NCBI RefSeq assembly: GCF_015637705.1
Contig: NZ_JADOBE010000008.1
Coordinates: 144,752 to 208,751 of the forward strand
Source: Pseudomonas sp. N040
GTDB lineage: Bacteria > Pseudomonadota > Gammaproteobacteria > Pseudomonadales > Pseudomonadaceae
Reading direction: 5' to 3'
DNA length: 64,000 nucleotides
The first letter of the stretch is position 1. Each line of letters begins with the position of its first letter. The notes under the pieces are model-generated. The model was not told the DNA's origin. It saw nothing but the letters and a program-made list of their open reading frames with translations, and searched no databases. The translations under genes were made by a program, and so were the position numbers. Of this stretch, positions 30,632 through 38,877 are shown piece after piece.

Positions 30632-32202
30632 CAGTCGATCACCCGTCCTTTGAGTGCGAAGAGTCCTTGCGGGCGTTTCTGGATAAACAGAATGATCAGC
30701 GCGAGGATCAGGATCTTGCCCAGTACCGCGCCGATCTGCGGTTCCAGCAGCTTATTGGCGATACCCAGACCGAAGGCGGCCATCACGCTGCCGGCCAGCT
30801 GACCGACACCGCCGAGCACCACCACCAGAAAGGAGTCGATGATGTAGCTCTGGCCCAAATCCGGGCCGACGTTGCCGATCTGACTCAGGGCCACGCCACC
30901 AAGGCCGGCGATACCCGAGCCGAGGCCGAAGGCGAGCATGTCCACGCGGCCGGTCGGTACGCCGCAACAGGCGGCCATGTTGCGGTTCTGCGTGACGGCG
31001 CGCACGTTGAGGCCCAGGCGGGTCTTGTTCAGCAGCAGCCAGGTCAGCGCCACCACAAACAGCGCAAAAGCGATGATCACCATACGGCTGTAAGGCAGCA
31101 CCAGATTGGGCAGTACCTGCACACCGCCGGACAGCCAGGCCGGGTTGGCCACTTCGACGTTCTGCGCACCGAACACCACCCGCACCAGCTGAATCAGGAT
31201 CAGGCTGATGCCCCAGGTTGCCAGCAGGGTTTCCAGTGGCCGGCCGTAGAGGTGGCGGATCACCGTACGCTCCAGCGCCATACCGATGGCGGCGGTGACG
31301 AAGAACGCCACCGGCAGGGCCAGCAATGGATAGAAAGCGAGGTAGCCGGGGGCCAGTTTCTGCAGGCCGAGTTGCACCACGTAAGTGGTGTAGGCGCCGA
31401 GCATGAGCATCTCGCCATGGGCCATGTTGATTACGCCGAGCAGGCCGAAGGTGATGGCCAGACCCAATGCTGCCAGCAGCAGGATGCTGCCAAGGGAGAG
31501 GCCGCTGAACGCCTGACCAAGCAATTCACCAAACAACAGGCGGCGCTTCACTTGCGCGAGACTGGTTTCAGCGGCGGTACGTACCTGCGTATCGGTCTCC
31601 GTGTGGCCGTCGAGCAAGGTTTCCAGACGGGTGCGTGCCAGCGGTTCGCCGGTTTCGCCGAGCAGGCGCACGGCCGCTAAGCGCACGGCAGGGTCGGGAT
31701 CCACCAGTTGCAGGTTGGCCAGCGCCAGACTCAGGGCGGTCTTTACCTGCGCATCGGTTTCACCGGCCAGCCGCTCGTTGAGCAGGGCCAGTTGTGCCGG
31801 GCGGGCAGTTTTCTGTAGTTGAATGGCGGCGCTCAGGCGCAGTTGCGGGTCCTCGGCGAGCAGTTGCTGGCTGGCCAGTGCGGTGGCGAGCAGGCCGCGC
31901 AGGCGGTTGTTCAGGCGCAGCTTTTTCGGTGTGCCGGCAGGTTCTGCATCGCCTTCGGCTGCCAGCCACTGGCCGTTGCCTTCGATAAATGCGGTTTTGT
32001 TGCGGTCAATGCCTAGCCGGCCTTGCAGCAGGGCATCCAGCAGTGGCTGGCGCGCGGGCTCAGGCCGGGCAGCCCAACTTTCCAGCAGCCGAGCCTGCAA
32101 TGCCGGGTTGGCGGCGGCAAACTCGCCGGCATCGCCGGCGTGGCTGGTCATTGGCAGCAGGAGCGCCAGTGTCAGCAGAATTCGGGTCAAGACGGTGGGC
32201 AT
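30631..32202 (-). CDS. urtB: Urea ABC transporter permease UrtB with N-terminal helical-repeat region
   Basis: A 523-residue protein. A signal peptide (ending SHA) and an about 200-residue periplasmic helical-repeat region with HEAT-like units (DPAVRLAAVRLLGE) precede a LivH-type permease domain containing GLLGVINMAHGEMLMLGAYTTY and FGLGSGIAGLGGVALSQIG. This long form is the usual pseudomonad UrtB. The upstream gap to urtA (184 bp) contains a REP pair. It forms the urea channel with UrtC. Confidence 0.94.
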   Translation of the reverse strand: MPTVLTRILLTLALLLPMTSHAGDAGEFAAANPALQARLLESWAARPEPARQPLLDALLQGRLGIDRNKTAFIEGNGQWLAAEGDAEPAGTPKKLRLNNRLRGLLATALASQQLLAEDPQLRLSAAIQLQKTARPAQLALLNERLAGETDAQVKTALSLALANLQLVDPDPAVRLAAVRLLGETGEPLARTRLETLLDGHTETDTQVRTAAETSLAQVKRRLLFGELLGQAFSGLSLGSILLLAALGLAITFGLLGVINMAHGEMLMLGAYTTYVVQLGLQKLAPGYLAFYPLLALPVAFFVTAAIGMALERTVIRHLYGRPLETLLATWGISLILIQLVRVVFGAQNVEVANPAWLSGGVQVLPNLVLPYSRMVIIAFALFVVALTWLLLNKTRLGLNVRAVTQNRNMAACCGVPTGRVDMLAFGLGSGIAGLGGVALSQIGNVGPDLGQSYIIDSFLVVVLGGVGQLAGSVMAAFGLGIANKLLEPQIGAVLGKILILALIILFIQKRPQGLFALKGRVID

Positions 32203-32285
32203 ACGAATTTCCTTGGGGTACGCCGTAAATCCCCGCCCTGTTAATCACTCGGGCGGGGAGCACATCGTTGCGGTCAAACGCGGTC

Positions 32286-32382
32286 GTAGGTTGGGTCGAG
32301 GCATGGCCGAAGCCCAACGGGGAGGTCAGGTCGACCTTTACCATGGCGAAGTTGGGCTTCGCTGCGCTCAACCCAACCTACG
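32286..32382. repeat. REP pair, family R1 (arms in reverse order), between urtA and urtB
   Basis: GTAGGTTGGGTCGAG...GCCCAAC at 32286-32318 and GTTGGGCTTCGCTGC...CCTACG at 32351-32382. Here the GTAG feet point outward, unlike the other R1 units. It fills the gap between urtA and urtB up to 5 bp from the urtA stop. Confidence 0.85.
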
Positions 32383-32386
32383 TCAC

Positions 32387-33655
32387 TTAGTTGGACTTCA
32401 CCGCATGGTCAGGCTTCTTGTCGTTGCCTTCGATGTACGGACTCCAGGGCTGGGCGCGCACCGGACCGTCGGTTTGCCAGACCACGTTGAACTGACCGTC
32501 ATCCTGGACTTCGCCGATCATTACCGGCTTCCACAGGTGGTGATTGGTCTTGTCCATGGTCAGGGTGTAACCGTCCGGTGCGGCAAAGGTCTGGCCGGCC
32601 ATGGCTTCGCGAACCTTGTCGACGTCGGTGGTGCCGGCTTTCGCGACCGCCTGCGCCCACATGTTGATACCCACGTAGGTGGCTTCCATCGGGTCGTTGG
32701 TCACGGCGGTCTGGTAGTTCGGCAGGTTCTTGGCTTTGGCGTAGGCCTTCCAGGAGGAGACGAACTTCTCGTTCACCGGATTATCCAGCGACTGGAAGTA
32801 GTTCCACGCGGCCAGCTGGCCCACCAGCGGCTTGGTGTCGATGCCGCGCAGTTCCTCTTCGCCTACCGAGAAGGCCACCACCGGTACGTCGGTGGCTTCG
32901 ATGCCCTGATTACCCAGTTCCTTGTAGAACGGCACGTTGGAGTCGCCATTCACGGTGGAGATCACTGCGGTCTTGCCGCCGGCGGAGAACTTCTTGATGT
33001 TGGCGACGATGGTCTGGTAATCGCTGTGACCGAACGGGGTATAGACCTCTTCGATGTCCTTGTCGGCTACGCCCTTGCTGTGCAGGAAGGCGCGCAGGAT
33101 CTTGTTGGTGGTGCGCGGGTAGACGTAGTCGGTACCGAGCAGGAAGAAGCGCTTGGCGGCGCCGCCGTCTTCGCTCATCAGGTACTCGACCGCCGGGATG
33201 GCCTGCTGGTTTGGTGCGGCGCCGGTGTAGAACACATTCGGCGACATTTCTTCGCCTTCATACTGCACCGGGTAGAACAGCAGACCATTCAACTCTTCAA
33301 ACACCGGCAGCACGGATTTGCGCGACACCGAGGTCCAGCAGCCGAAGACCACGTCGACCTTGTCCTGGGTCAGCAGCTGGCGCGCCTTCTCGGCAAACAG
33401 CGGCCAGTTGGACGCCGGATCGACGACCACGGCTTCAAGTTGCTTGCCGTTAACGCCACCTTTGGCGTTGATCTCGTCAATGGTCATCAACGCCATGTCT
33501 TTGAGCGATGTTTCCGAGATGGCCATGGTGCCGGACAGCGAATGCAGCACGCCGACCTTGATGGTTTCGGCGGCCTGCAGGCTGTACGGGAACAGGCCGG
33601 TCAGCACCAGGGCGCTGGCGGCGAGGGTGGTTTTCAGAAAGGGGCGGCGTTTCAT
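32387..33655 (-). CDS. urtA: Urea ABC transporter substrate-binding protein UrtA
   Basis: A 422-residue periplasmic binding protein of the branched-chain amino-acid/amide family. It has a signal peptide with twin arginine-like start (MKRRPFLKT...) ending LQA, then ETIKVGVLHSLSGTMAIS and FGCWTSVSRKSVLPVFEE, characteristic of UrtA. It captures urea and delivers it to UrtBC. I chose the ATG at 33655; upstream in-frame sequence is not signal-like. First gene of urtABCDE, with a sigma-54-like promoter 65 bp upstream. Confidence 0.96.
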   Translation of the reverse strand: MKRRPFLKTTLAASALVLTGLFPYSLQAAETIKVGVLHSLSGTMAISETSLKDMALMTIDEINAKGGVNGKQLEAVVVDPASNWPLFAEKARQLLTQDKVDVVFGCWTSVSRKSVLPVFEELNGLLFYPVQYEGEEMSPNVFYTGAAPNQQAIPAVEYLMSEDGGAAKRFFLLGTDYVYPRTTNKILRAFLHSKGVADKDIEEVYTPFGHSDYQTIVANIKKFSAGGKTAVISTVNGDSNVPFYKELGNQGIEATDVPVVAFSVGEEELRGIDTKPLVGQLAAWNYFQSLDNPVNEKFVSSWKAYAKAKNLPNYQTAVTNDPMEATYVGINMWAQAVAKAGTTDVDKVREAMAGQTFAAPDGYTLTMDKTNHHLWKPVMIGEVQDDGQFNVVWQTDGPVRAQPWSPYIEGNDKKPDHAVKSN

Positions 33656-33720
33656 GTGGTGGCCTCCTGGCGCTATTTCTGCGATGTGTTGTGCGGGACT
33701 GAGTTGCCCGACAGACAAAT

Positions 33721-33736
33721 AGCGAAAAGCGCGCCA
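33721..33736 (-). promoter_or_regulatory. Putative sigma-54 promoter of urtABCDE
   Basis: On the minus strand TGGCGCGCTTTTCGCT matches TGGCACG-N4-TTGCW with two mismatches (14 of 16, counting the four free positions) and correct GG/GC spacing. It lies 65 bp before the urtA ATG. GGTGC half-sites upstream (33811-33815, 33859-33863) might be NtrC contacts. The 305 bp between urtA and the next gene holds nothing else I recognise. Confidence 0.6.
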
Positions 33737-33960
33737 GTTTCAAAAAGGCCATGCAATACAAACAGATAGACATGATTGGCGTTGAGGAGAAACGCATCTT
33801 GCTTCGAACTGGTGCGGGGTTGGTCGCTTGTGGCGCTGGTGTGGGCCACTTTGAAGCAGGTGCGGGAAGTGAGGCGGGGACCGATTGCCAATCCGTTGAG
33901 AGTGTTCATATCTGCGCGATTCTGCCTGCGCTCGCAGTCGCACCTCCTGGCGGCCAGTGT

Positions 33961-34356
33961 TTATGCCTGCCGCGGCCCGCCTTGGCCCAATTGAGCAAAC
34001 ATCGATAAAACCACCCCGGCCAGTGCCAGCACCGCACCCGTCAGGGTAAACGGCCGGGCGACCATGTTCTGTGCCGGCTCCAGCAGGAAGGCCAGGCCGA
34101 GCACCGGCTGACTGAGCAACAACAGGGCGGACCCCGCCAGCTGGGTGCGCCGGCGCAACGCTACCGGTTGCCAGTAGGCCCCGGCGAGCAGGTTGAGCAG
34201 GCTGGCAAACAGCAGGTAGACGTGCGAGGCGCGGTACAGCATGCGCAGGCCGTCGAGTTCGCCGGTGAAGGCCGGCAAGATCTGGCTCATGTGCCGGCCG
34301 CTGGCGAGAAACAGGCCAAAGAACAGCAGGCCGCTGAGCAGGTGGGTTTTGCGCAT
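33961..34356 (-). CDS. Hypothetical four-helix membrane protein
   Basis: A 131-residue protein with about four membrane segments: LLSGLLFFGLFLASG, LYRASHVYLLFASLLNLLAGA, LAGSALLLLSQPVLGLAFL and the C-terminal LTGAVLALAGVVLSMFAQL. I do not recognise the family. The stop is in a short proline/glycine tail. It lies 23 bp downstream of the methyltransferase gene on the same strand and is likely cotranscribed with it and possibly with the TetR gene. Function unknown. Confidence 0.75.
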   Translation of the reverse strand: MRKTHLLSGLLFFGLFLASGRHMSQILPAFTGELDGLRMLYRASHVYLLFASLLNLLAGAYWQPVALRRRTQLAGSALLLLSQPVLGLAFLLEPAQNMVARPFTLTGAVLALAGVVLSMFAQLGQGGPRQA

Positions 34357-34379
34357 AGTCGTTCTCCGTTCGGACTGAC

Positions 34380-34991
34380 TCAGTCGGCCCAGCCGCGCGA
34401 CACCCAGGTCAGCGCCTTCGGGCCTTGCAGGTAGCTGCTTTGCAGCTGGCGGATGGTGAAGCCGCCAGCGCTGATCAATGCCGCGATGTCACGGTTAAGG
34501 TGGCAACCGCCGACCAGCGATTTCCAGATCGGCGTGAGGCGATTCTGCCAGCGCACCACCGGCAGGTCCGGCGCCAGCCCGTGTTCGCTGAACAGCAACT
34601 TGCCGCCGGGCTTGAGTACGCGGCGCATTTCCGTGAGTGCGGCACCGGCATCCGGAATGGTGCACAGGGTGAAGGTGCAGACGATGCTGTCAAAGCTGGC
34701 ATCCGCGGCCTGGATCTGCCCCAGCTCGAGGGCGATGGTCTGTAGCGGAATGCCGATTCTGGCTGCACGTTTGCGGGCCAGTTGCTGGGCTTGCGCGGCG
34801 GGATCGACACCGACGATTGCAGTGACTTGCGCCGGGTCATAGAGGCTCAGGTTGAGTCCGGTGCCGATGCCGATTTCCAGCACCCGGCCGCTGGCCAGGG
34901 GCACCACCTGGGCGCGGGTCTGCATCACCGCGTCCGTGCCGCAGGCGATGTCGAGCAAGCGCGGCAGCAGGTAACGTTCGTAGAGGGCCAT
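34380..34991 (-). CDS. Class I SAM-dependent methyltransferase
   Basis: A 203-residue methyltransferase. SAM-binding motif I is RVLEIGIGTGLNLSLYD, the acidic residue is in AIVGVDP, motif II is FDSIVCTFTLCTIPDA, and the post-motif region is RRVLKPGGKLLFSEHG. It resembles the UbiE/PhcB-like group of small-molecule or lipid methyltransferases. I chose MALYERYLLPRLLD as start because it is a family-like N-terminus; the longer frame overlaps the preceding TetR gene. Substrate unknown. Confidence 0.85.
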   Translation of the reverse strand: MALYERYLLPRLLDIACGTDAVMQTRAQVVPLASGRVLEIGIGTGLNLSLYDPAQVTAIVGVDPAAQAQQLARKRAARIGIPLQTIALELGQIQAADASFDSIVCTFTLCTIPDAGAALTEMRRVLKPGGKLLFSEHGLAPDLPVVRWQNRLTPIWKSLVGGCHLNRDIAALISAGGFTIRQLQSSYLQGPKALTWVSRGWAD

Positions 34992-35037
34992 GGGACTCCG
35001 GGCAGATTGCTGCAGGGTTGGGTGGTTGTGCGCCGGT

Positions 35038-35682
35038 TCAGGCACCGTCGCCGGGCTTGCCCAGGCCGCGCCAGTGCTTGCCGCCGAGCATGATGAAGCG
35101 CAGTTGCTCGGTGATCTTGGCGGCCGGGCGCAGGTGTTCCGGCAGGTTGCAGGCCGGCGGGTCGATCAGCTCCGGCAGGGTGGCGAACACCGCCTTGACC
35201 ACCAGGTCGGCGAGCACGTCGACGGCTGCGGCATCCAGTTGCGGCATGCGGTTCATCAGGCGCAGGTCATTGCTCAGGTCGTCGGTGATGCGCTGGCGCA
35301 GTTCGCCCAGGGCCTGGCGCACCGCCTGCGAGCCGCCGTACTGCTCGCGTGCGAGAAACAGGAACTGGCCACGGTTGGCGGCGACGGCATCGAGGAAGAT
35401 GCGCGTACTGGCCTCGATCAGGCCGCCGCGTTCGAATTCGTTCTGGCGCACGTTGCGGATGGTGGCGCGGAAGGTTTCCCCGACTTCGGCGACCAGTGCC
35501 AGGCCCAGTTCATCCATGTCGCGGAAGTGCCGGTAGAAGCCGGTCGGCACGATGCCGGCAAGGCGGGTGACTTCGCGCAGGCTCAGGCTGCCAAAGCCGC
35601 GGCCGCTGTCCATCAGGCTGCGCGCGGCTTCCATCAGGGCCTGGCGGGTCTGCTGTTTCTGCTGGCTGCGTGGCGACGACAT
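35038..35682 (-). CDS. desT: TetR-family regulator of the FabR/DesT type
   Basis: A 214-residue repressor. The N-terminal HTH contains TRQALMEAARSLMDSGRGFGSLSLREVTRLAGIVPTGFYRHF, the sequence style of FabR/DesT, which sense the ratio of unsaturated to saturated acyl-CoA and control unsaturated fatty-acid genes. The ligand domain is helical (REQYGGSQAVRQALGEL). No desaturase gene is adjacent in this window, so the symbol is a family-based assignment. The longer open frame upstream runs antisense to the hydrolase gene and is not credible. Confidence 0.8.
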   Translation of the reverse strand: MSSPRSQQKQQTRQALMEAARSLMDSGRGFGSLSLREVTRLAGIVPTGFYRHFRDMDELGLALVAEVGETFRATIRNVRQNEFERGGLIEASTRIFLDAVAANRGQFLFLAREQYGGSQAVRQALGELRQRITDDLSNDLRLMNRMPQLDAAAVDVLADLVVKAVFATLPELIDPPACNLPEHLRPAAKITEQLRFIMLGGKHWRGLGKPGDGA

Positions 35683-35826
35683 GGGCTGGATCCGTGGGCG
35701 GGAGGCCACTGTAGCAAATGCGCTGCGCGGGCGTCGAACCACGGGCTTCCGGCAGGCGCAGACCTGTCCGGGGCGCCGTGACTTGGCTAAGCTGCTGCAG
35801 TTGCCCTCTGCCAGAAAGGATTGCCG

Positions 35827-36777
35827 ATGAAAACCGTGACCAGGTGGTTTGCCGGGGTGTTGCTGCTGGTCTTGCTGGCGCTGGGCGGGCTGCTGGCGCT
35901 GAGCTGGGCGCCGGATCTGCCTTTGGCCGAGCTGAAGGCGCGCTGGGCGCCAGCGCCGTCGACCTTCATCGAGGTGCAGGGCATGTCCGTGCACGTGCGT
36001 GACGAGGGGCCGCGCGATGACCCGACGCCCTTGTTGCTGCTGCATGGGACTTCCTCCAGCCTGCACACCTGGGAGGGCTGGGCGGCTGCGCTGAAGGCCA
36101 CGCACCGGGTGATCCGGGTCGACCTGCCGGGCTTCGGCCTGACCGGGCCGTTCCCCGATGGCGACTACCGCATGGCGCACTACAGCGCCTTCATCGCCGG
36201 ACTGCTCGATGCGCTGCAGGTCGAGCGCGTGGTACTGGCCGGCAACAGCCTGGGCGGGCAGATCGCCTGGGAAACCGCGCTGGCCTGGCCGCAGCGGGTG
36301 TCGCGGCTGATCCTCGTCGATGCGGCAGGTTTCCCCATGCAGTCGACCTCGGTGCCGATCGGCTTTCGCATTGCGCGGATTCCCGAACTGGCCCCGCTGG
36401 TCGGCAAGATCCTGCCCAGGTCGATGATCGAGTCCAGCGTGCGCAACGTCTACGGCGACCCCGAGCGGGTCACCGCGCAGCTGGTCGAGCGCTACTACCA
36501 GTTGACCCTGCGCCCGGGCAATCGCCAGGCGCTGGTACAACGCTTCAGCCAGCGCGACGACCCGCGCCTGAATCAGCCGCGCATCAGCCGGCTGGGGCTG
36601 CCCACGCTGATCATCTGGGGCGGGCGTGACGGCCTGATCCCGCCGGAGCATGCGGCGCTGTTCCAAGCGGCGATCAAGGGCAGTGAGGTAAGCATGTTCG
36701 AGACGCTCGGGCATGTCCCGCAGGAAGAGGATGCCGCGGCGACGGTGGCGGTGGTCGAGGCGTTCCTGGGCCGCTAA
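35827..36777 (+). CDS. Membrane-anchored alpha/beta-hydrolase
   Basis: A 316-residue hydrolase with an N-terminal membrane segment (WFAGVLLLVLLALGGLLAL). Oxyanion-hole region LLLLHGTSSSLHTWEGW, nucleophile elbow LAGNSLGGQIAW (serine), acid in GGRDGLIPPEHA, and histidine in ETLGHVPQEE complete the triad. The fold is that of haloalkane dehalogenase/lipase-like esterases; the substrate is unknown. The start is the ATG at 35827 after AAAGGA; a TTG two codons earlier is possible. It diverges from desT, converges on the YbhN-like gene, and its active site probably faces the periplasm. Confidence 0.88.
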   Translation: MKTVTRWFAGVLLLVLLALGGLLALSWAPDLPLAELKARWAPAPSTFIEVQGMSVHVRDEGPRDDPTPLLLLHGTSSSLHTWEGWAAALKATHRVIRVDLPGFGLTGPFPDGDYRMAHYSAFIAGLLDALQVERVVLAGNSLGGQIAWETALAWPQRVSRLILVDAAGFPMQSTSVPIGFRIARIPELAPLVGKILPRSMIESSVRNVYGDPERVTAQLVERYYQLTLRPGNRQALVQRFSQRDDPRLNQPRISRLGLPTLIIWGGRDGLIPPEHAALFQAAIKGSEVSMFETLGHVPQEEDAAATVAVVEAFLGR

Positions 36778-36796
36778 GGCGCGCACCGGGCGCTGC

Positions 36797-37744
36797 TCAG
36801 GGGTGCCGGCCGGGCGCCTTGGTGCAGGTCCACTGCTTGTATTCGAAGGTGCTGACGACCACCAGCGCCAGGGCGAACGGCAGCAGCAGGTAGAGGCAGC
36901 GGAACACGATCAGCGCCGCCAGCACGTCGGCGGTGGCCAGTTCCGGCAGGGCGGCGATAAAGGTCACTTCCAGCACGCCGAGCCCGCCCGGCGCATGCGA
37001 CAGCAGCGCCAGCGAGAACGAGGCGAGAAAGATCCCGAGGATGGTCAGGTAGCCCGGGTTGCCCGCTTCCGGCAGGGCGAAATAGATGATCGCGGCCGCA
37101 CACAGCAGCTCCAGCGGGCCGGCCAGCAACTGGCGGCCGACCACCCGCAGGCGCGGGTATTCGATATGCAGCTTGCCCCGTGTCCACGGTTTGAAGTGGC
37201 GCCAGGCGCCCAGCACATACAGGCCAACCAGGGTCAGCAGGCCAAGGCCGATGACCACCGACAGCCAGGGGGTGATGTTGGCAACCCGCTGGATCAGGTC
37301 GGGCTTGATCAGCAGGACCACACCGCCGGCCAGCAGGGTGCCCAGGGCAAAGGTGAAGGAGCAGAACAGGATCACCACACCGATCTCGTGCGGCGTCAGG
37401 CCCTTGCTGCGATAGGCGCGGTAGCGCACCAGCGCGCCGGAAAACACCGAGGCGCCAATGTTGTGCGCCAGGGCGTAGGTGGTGAACGAGCAGAGGGTGA
37501 TGAACCACCAGGAAATCTTCTTGCCCAGATGGTCGAGGGCGATGCGGTCATACCAGGCCAGTGCGGTATAGGCGCCGGCGGTGGCCAGGGCTGCCAGCAG
37601 CCAGCTGTGCAGGTTGATCGCCTGCAGGCTGCCGGCAATTTCCGCCAGCGAGATGCCGCGAACTTCCTGGTACAGCAGCCAGCAGGAGAACACCACCGCG
37701 CCGATACCGATCATCGACCAGGCGATGTCGCGCTTGCTCATCAT
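36797..37744 (-). CDS. YbhN/UPF0104-family (LPG synthase-type) membrane protein
   Basis: A 315-residue integral membrane protein with about eight hydrophobic segments. The ALAHNIGASVFSGALVRYRAYRS and SHAPGGLGVLEVTF segments are the signatures of the lysylphosphatidylglycerol synthase transmembrane (UPF0104) family. It lacks the cytosolic synthase domain of MprF, so flippase or lipid-handling function is possible but unproven. It converges on the alpha/beta-hydrolase with a 19 bp gap. Confidence 0.85.
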   Translation of the reverse strand: MMSKRDIAWSMIGIGAVVFSCWLLYQEVRGISLAEIAGSLQAINLHSWLLAALATAGAYTALAWYDRIALDHLGKKISWWFITLCSFTTYALAHNIGASVFSGALVRYRAYRSKGLTPHEIGVVILFCSFTFALGTLLAGGVVLLIKPDLIQRVANITPWLSVVIGLGLLTLVGLYVLGAWRHFKPWTRGKLHIEYPRLRVVGRQLLAGPLELLCAAAIIYFALPEAGNPGYLTILGIFLASFSLALLSHAPGGLGVLEVTFIAALPELATADVLAALIVFRCLYLLLPFALALVVVSTFEYKQWTCTKAPGRHP

Positions 37745-37975
37745 TGCCCGAGGCTCCGGGTAGCCCGGCGGGATGGTTGGGAAGAGTGCGCTGGCTGTGG
37801 CAAAGAGGAAGAACCTTGTGGGCGGGCTGGAGGCCTGTCTTGTCGAAGTATTTTGGTAACCCGGGCCGGAGTATCGCGGATGCCGCGCGCTGTCTCAACC
37901 CTTAGGGCTGCATTGACGTTGCAGCGTATTTCAGAACAGCTGGCGACCAATTGACCCAGCGCAGGGGCGGCTGGC

Positions 37976-38185
37976 CTATTGGACATCCTTGGTCGCCTGC
38001 TGCAGGCGCAGGGTGCTTTGTGCATTGGCCTGCTCGACCTGCTGTTGCAGTTGCTGCATCTGTTGCTGGGCCTGTTTCGCCTGCTCCGCCTGCAGGCTGG
38101 CGACTGCCGCCGTTTCACCGGCCCCGCAGCCACCGAGGGCAAGCAGGCTGAGGAGGAGGATGTTGCTGGATGGGCGGCGCTGCAT
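37976..38185 (-). CDS. Small coiled-coil lipoprotein
   Basis: A 69-residue predicted lipoprotein: MQRRPSSNILLLSLLALGGCG gives a lipobox LGGC with Cys20, followed by a glutamine/alanine-rich helix (EQAKQAQQQMQQLQQQVEQAN) likely to form a coiled coil. It resembles Lpp-like or entericidin-like small lipoproteins only in layout; I assign no family. It lies 45 bp downstream of marC on the same strand. Outer-membrane or periplasmic location likely. Confidence 0.75.
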   Translation of the reverse strand: MQRRPSSNILLLSLLALGGCGAGETAAVASLQAEQAKQAQQQMQQLQQQVEQANAQSTLRLQQATKDVQ

Positions 38186-38230
38186 GGTGGTGGCCTCGGA
38201 TTGAAGGGGGACGGCATCGGGGACTGCCCG

Positions 38231-38827
38231 TTACAGGCTCAGGTAGTTCTTCACCCCGGTGAAGATGATCTGCGCGGCCAGCGCACAGACGAACAGGCCC
38301 ATCAGGCGGCTGACGATCTGCAGGCCCTGGTCGCCCATCACCCGCTCGAACAGGCTGGACAGATACAGCACCACGCCGACGGTGAGGCTGGCCAGGATGA
38401 TCGCCAGGAGGGTGGTCAGGCGCTCATCCCAGCCGGCGTCACTGGCGCTCATCACCAGCAGGGCACCGATGGTTCCCGGGCCGACGGTCAGCGGAATGGT
38501 CAGGGGCACGATGGTGACATCCTGGTCGAGGTTTTCCTGCTGCACGGCCGGCTTGCCCTGGGCCATCGCCAGCGCGGAGATGAACAGCACGCTGCCGGCG
38601 CCGATGCGAAAGGCATCGATGGTGACGCCGAACACCAGGAAAATGCTGTTGCCGAACAGGTACAGCAGGGCGCTGGCGATCATCGAGCCGAGCGCGACCT
38701 TCCAGGCCAGGTACTTGCGTTCCTTGACGGTGTAGCCGCGGGTCAGGCTGATAAAGCAGGACAGCACGAAGAACGGGCTGTAGAGCACCAGCATTTTCAG
38801 GTACAGGCTGGACAGTTGGTAAATCAT
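38231..38827 (-). CDS. marC: MarC-family (UPF0056) membrane protein
   Basis: A 198-residue protein with six hydrophobic segments. It includes VPLTIPLTVGPGTIGALLVM, the conserved (P)xTxPGxI-like signature, and an N-terminal SPFFVLSCFISLT segment typical of MarC/YhgN. The family's original link to antibiotic resistance has been withdrawn; transport function is unproven. It sits 50 bp downstream of retS on the same strand. I remember a different gene downstream of retS in P. aeruginosa but cannot verify it. Confidence 0.88.
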   Translation of the reverse strand: MIYQLSSLYLKMLVLYSPFFVLSCFISLTRGYTVKERKYLAWKVALGSMIASALLYLFGNSIFLVFGVTIDAFRIGAGSVLFISALAMAQGKPAVQQENLDQDVTIVPLTIPLTVGPGTIGALLVMSASDAGWDERLTTLLAIILASLTVGVVLYLSSLFERVMGDQGLQIVSRLMGLFVCALAAQIIFTGVKNYLSL

Positions 38828-38877
38828 CGGGCCAGGCTCGGGTTGGCAGGGCTGGAGCAGCCCTGGCTACGCAGAGT

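Noticed and set aside
31823..33769. A 648-codon plus-strand frame across urtA-urtB
   Set aside because: Antisense to the transporter genes and crossing their intergenic REP; no domain or RBS.
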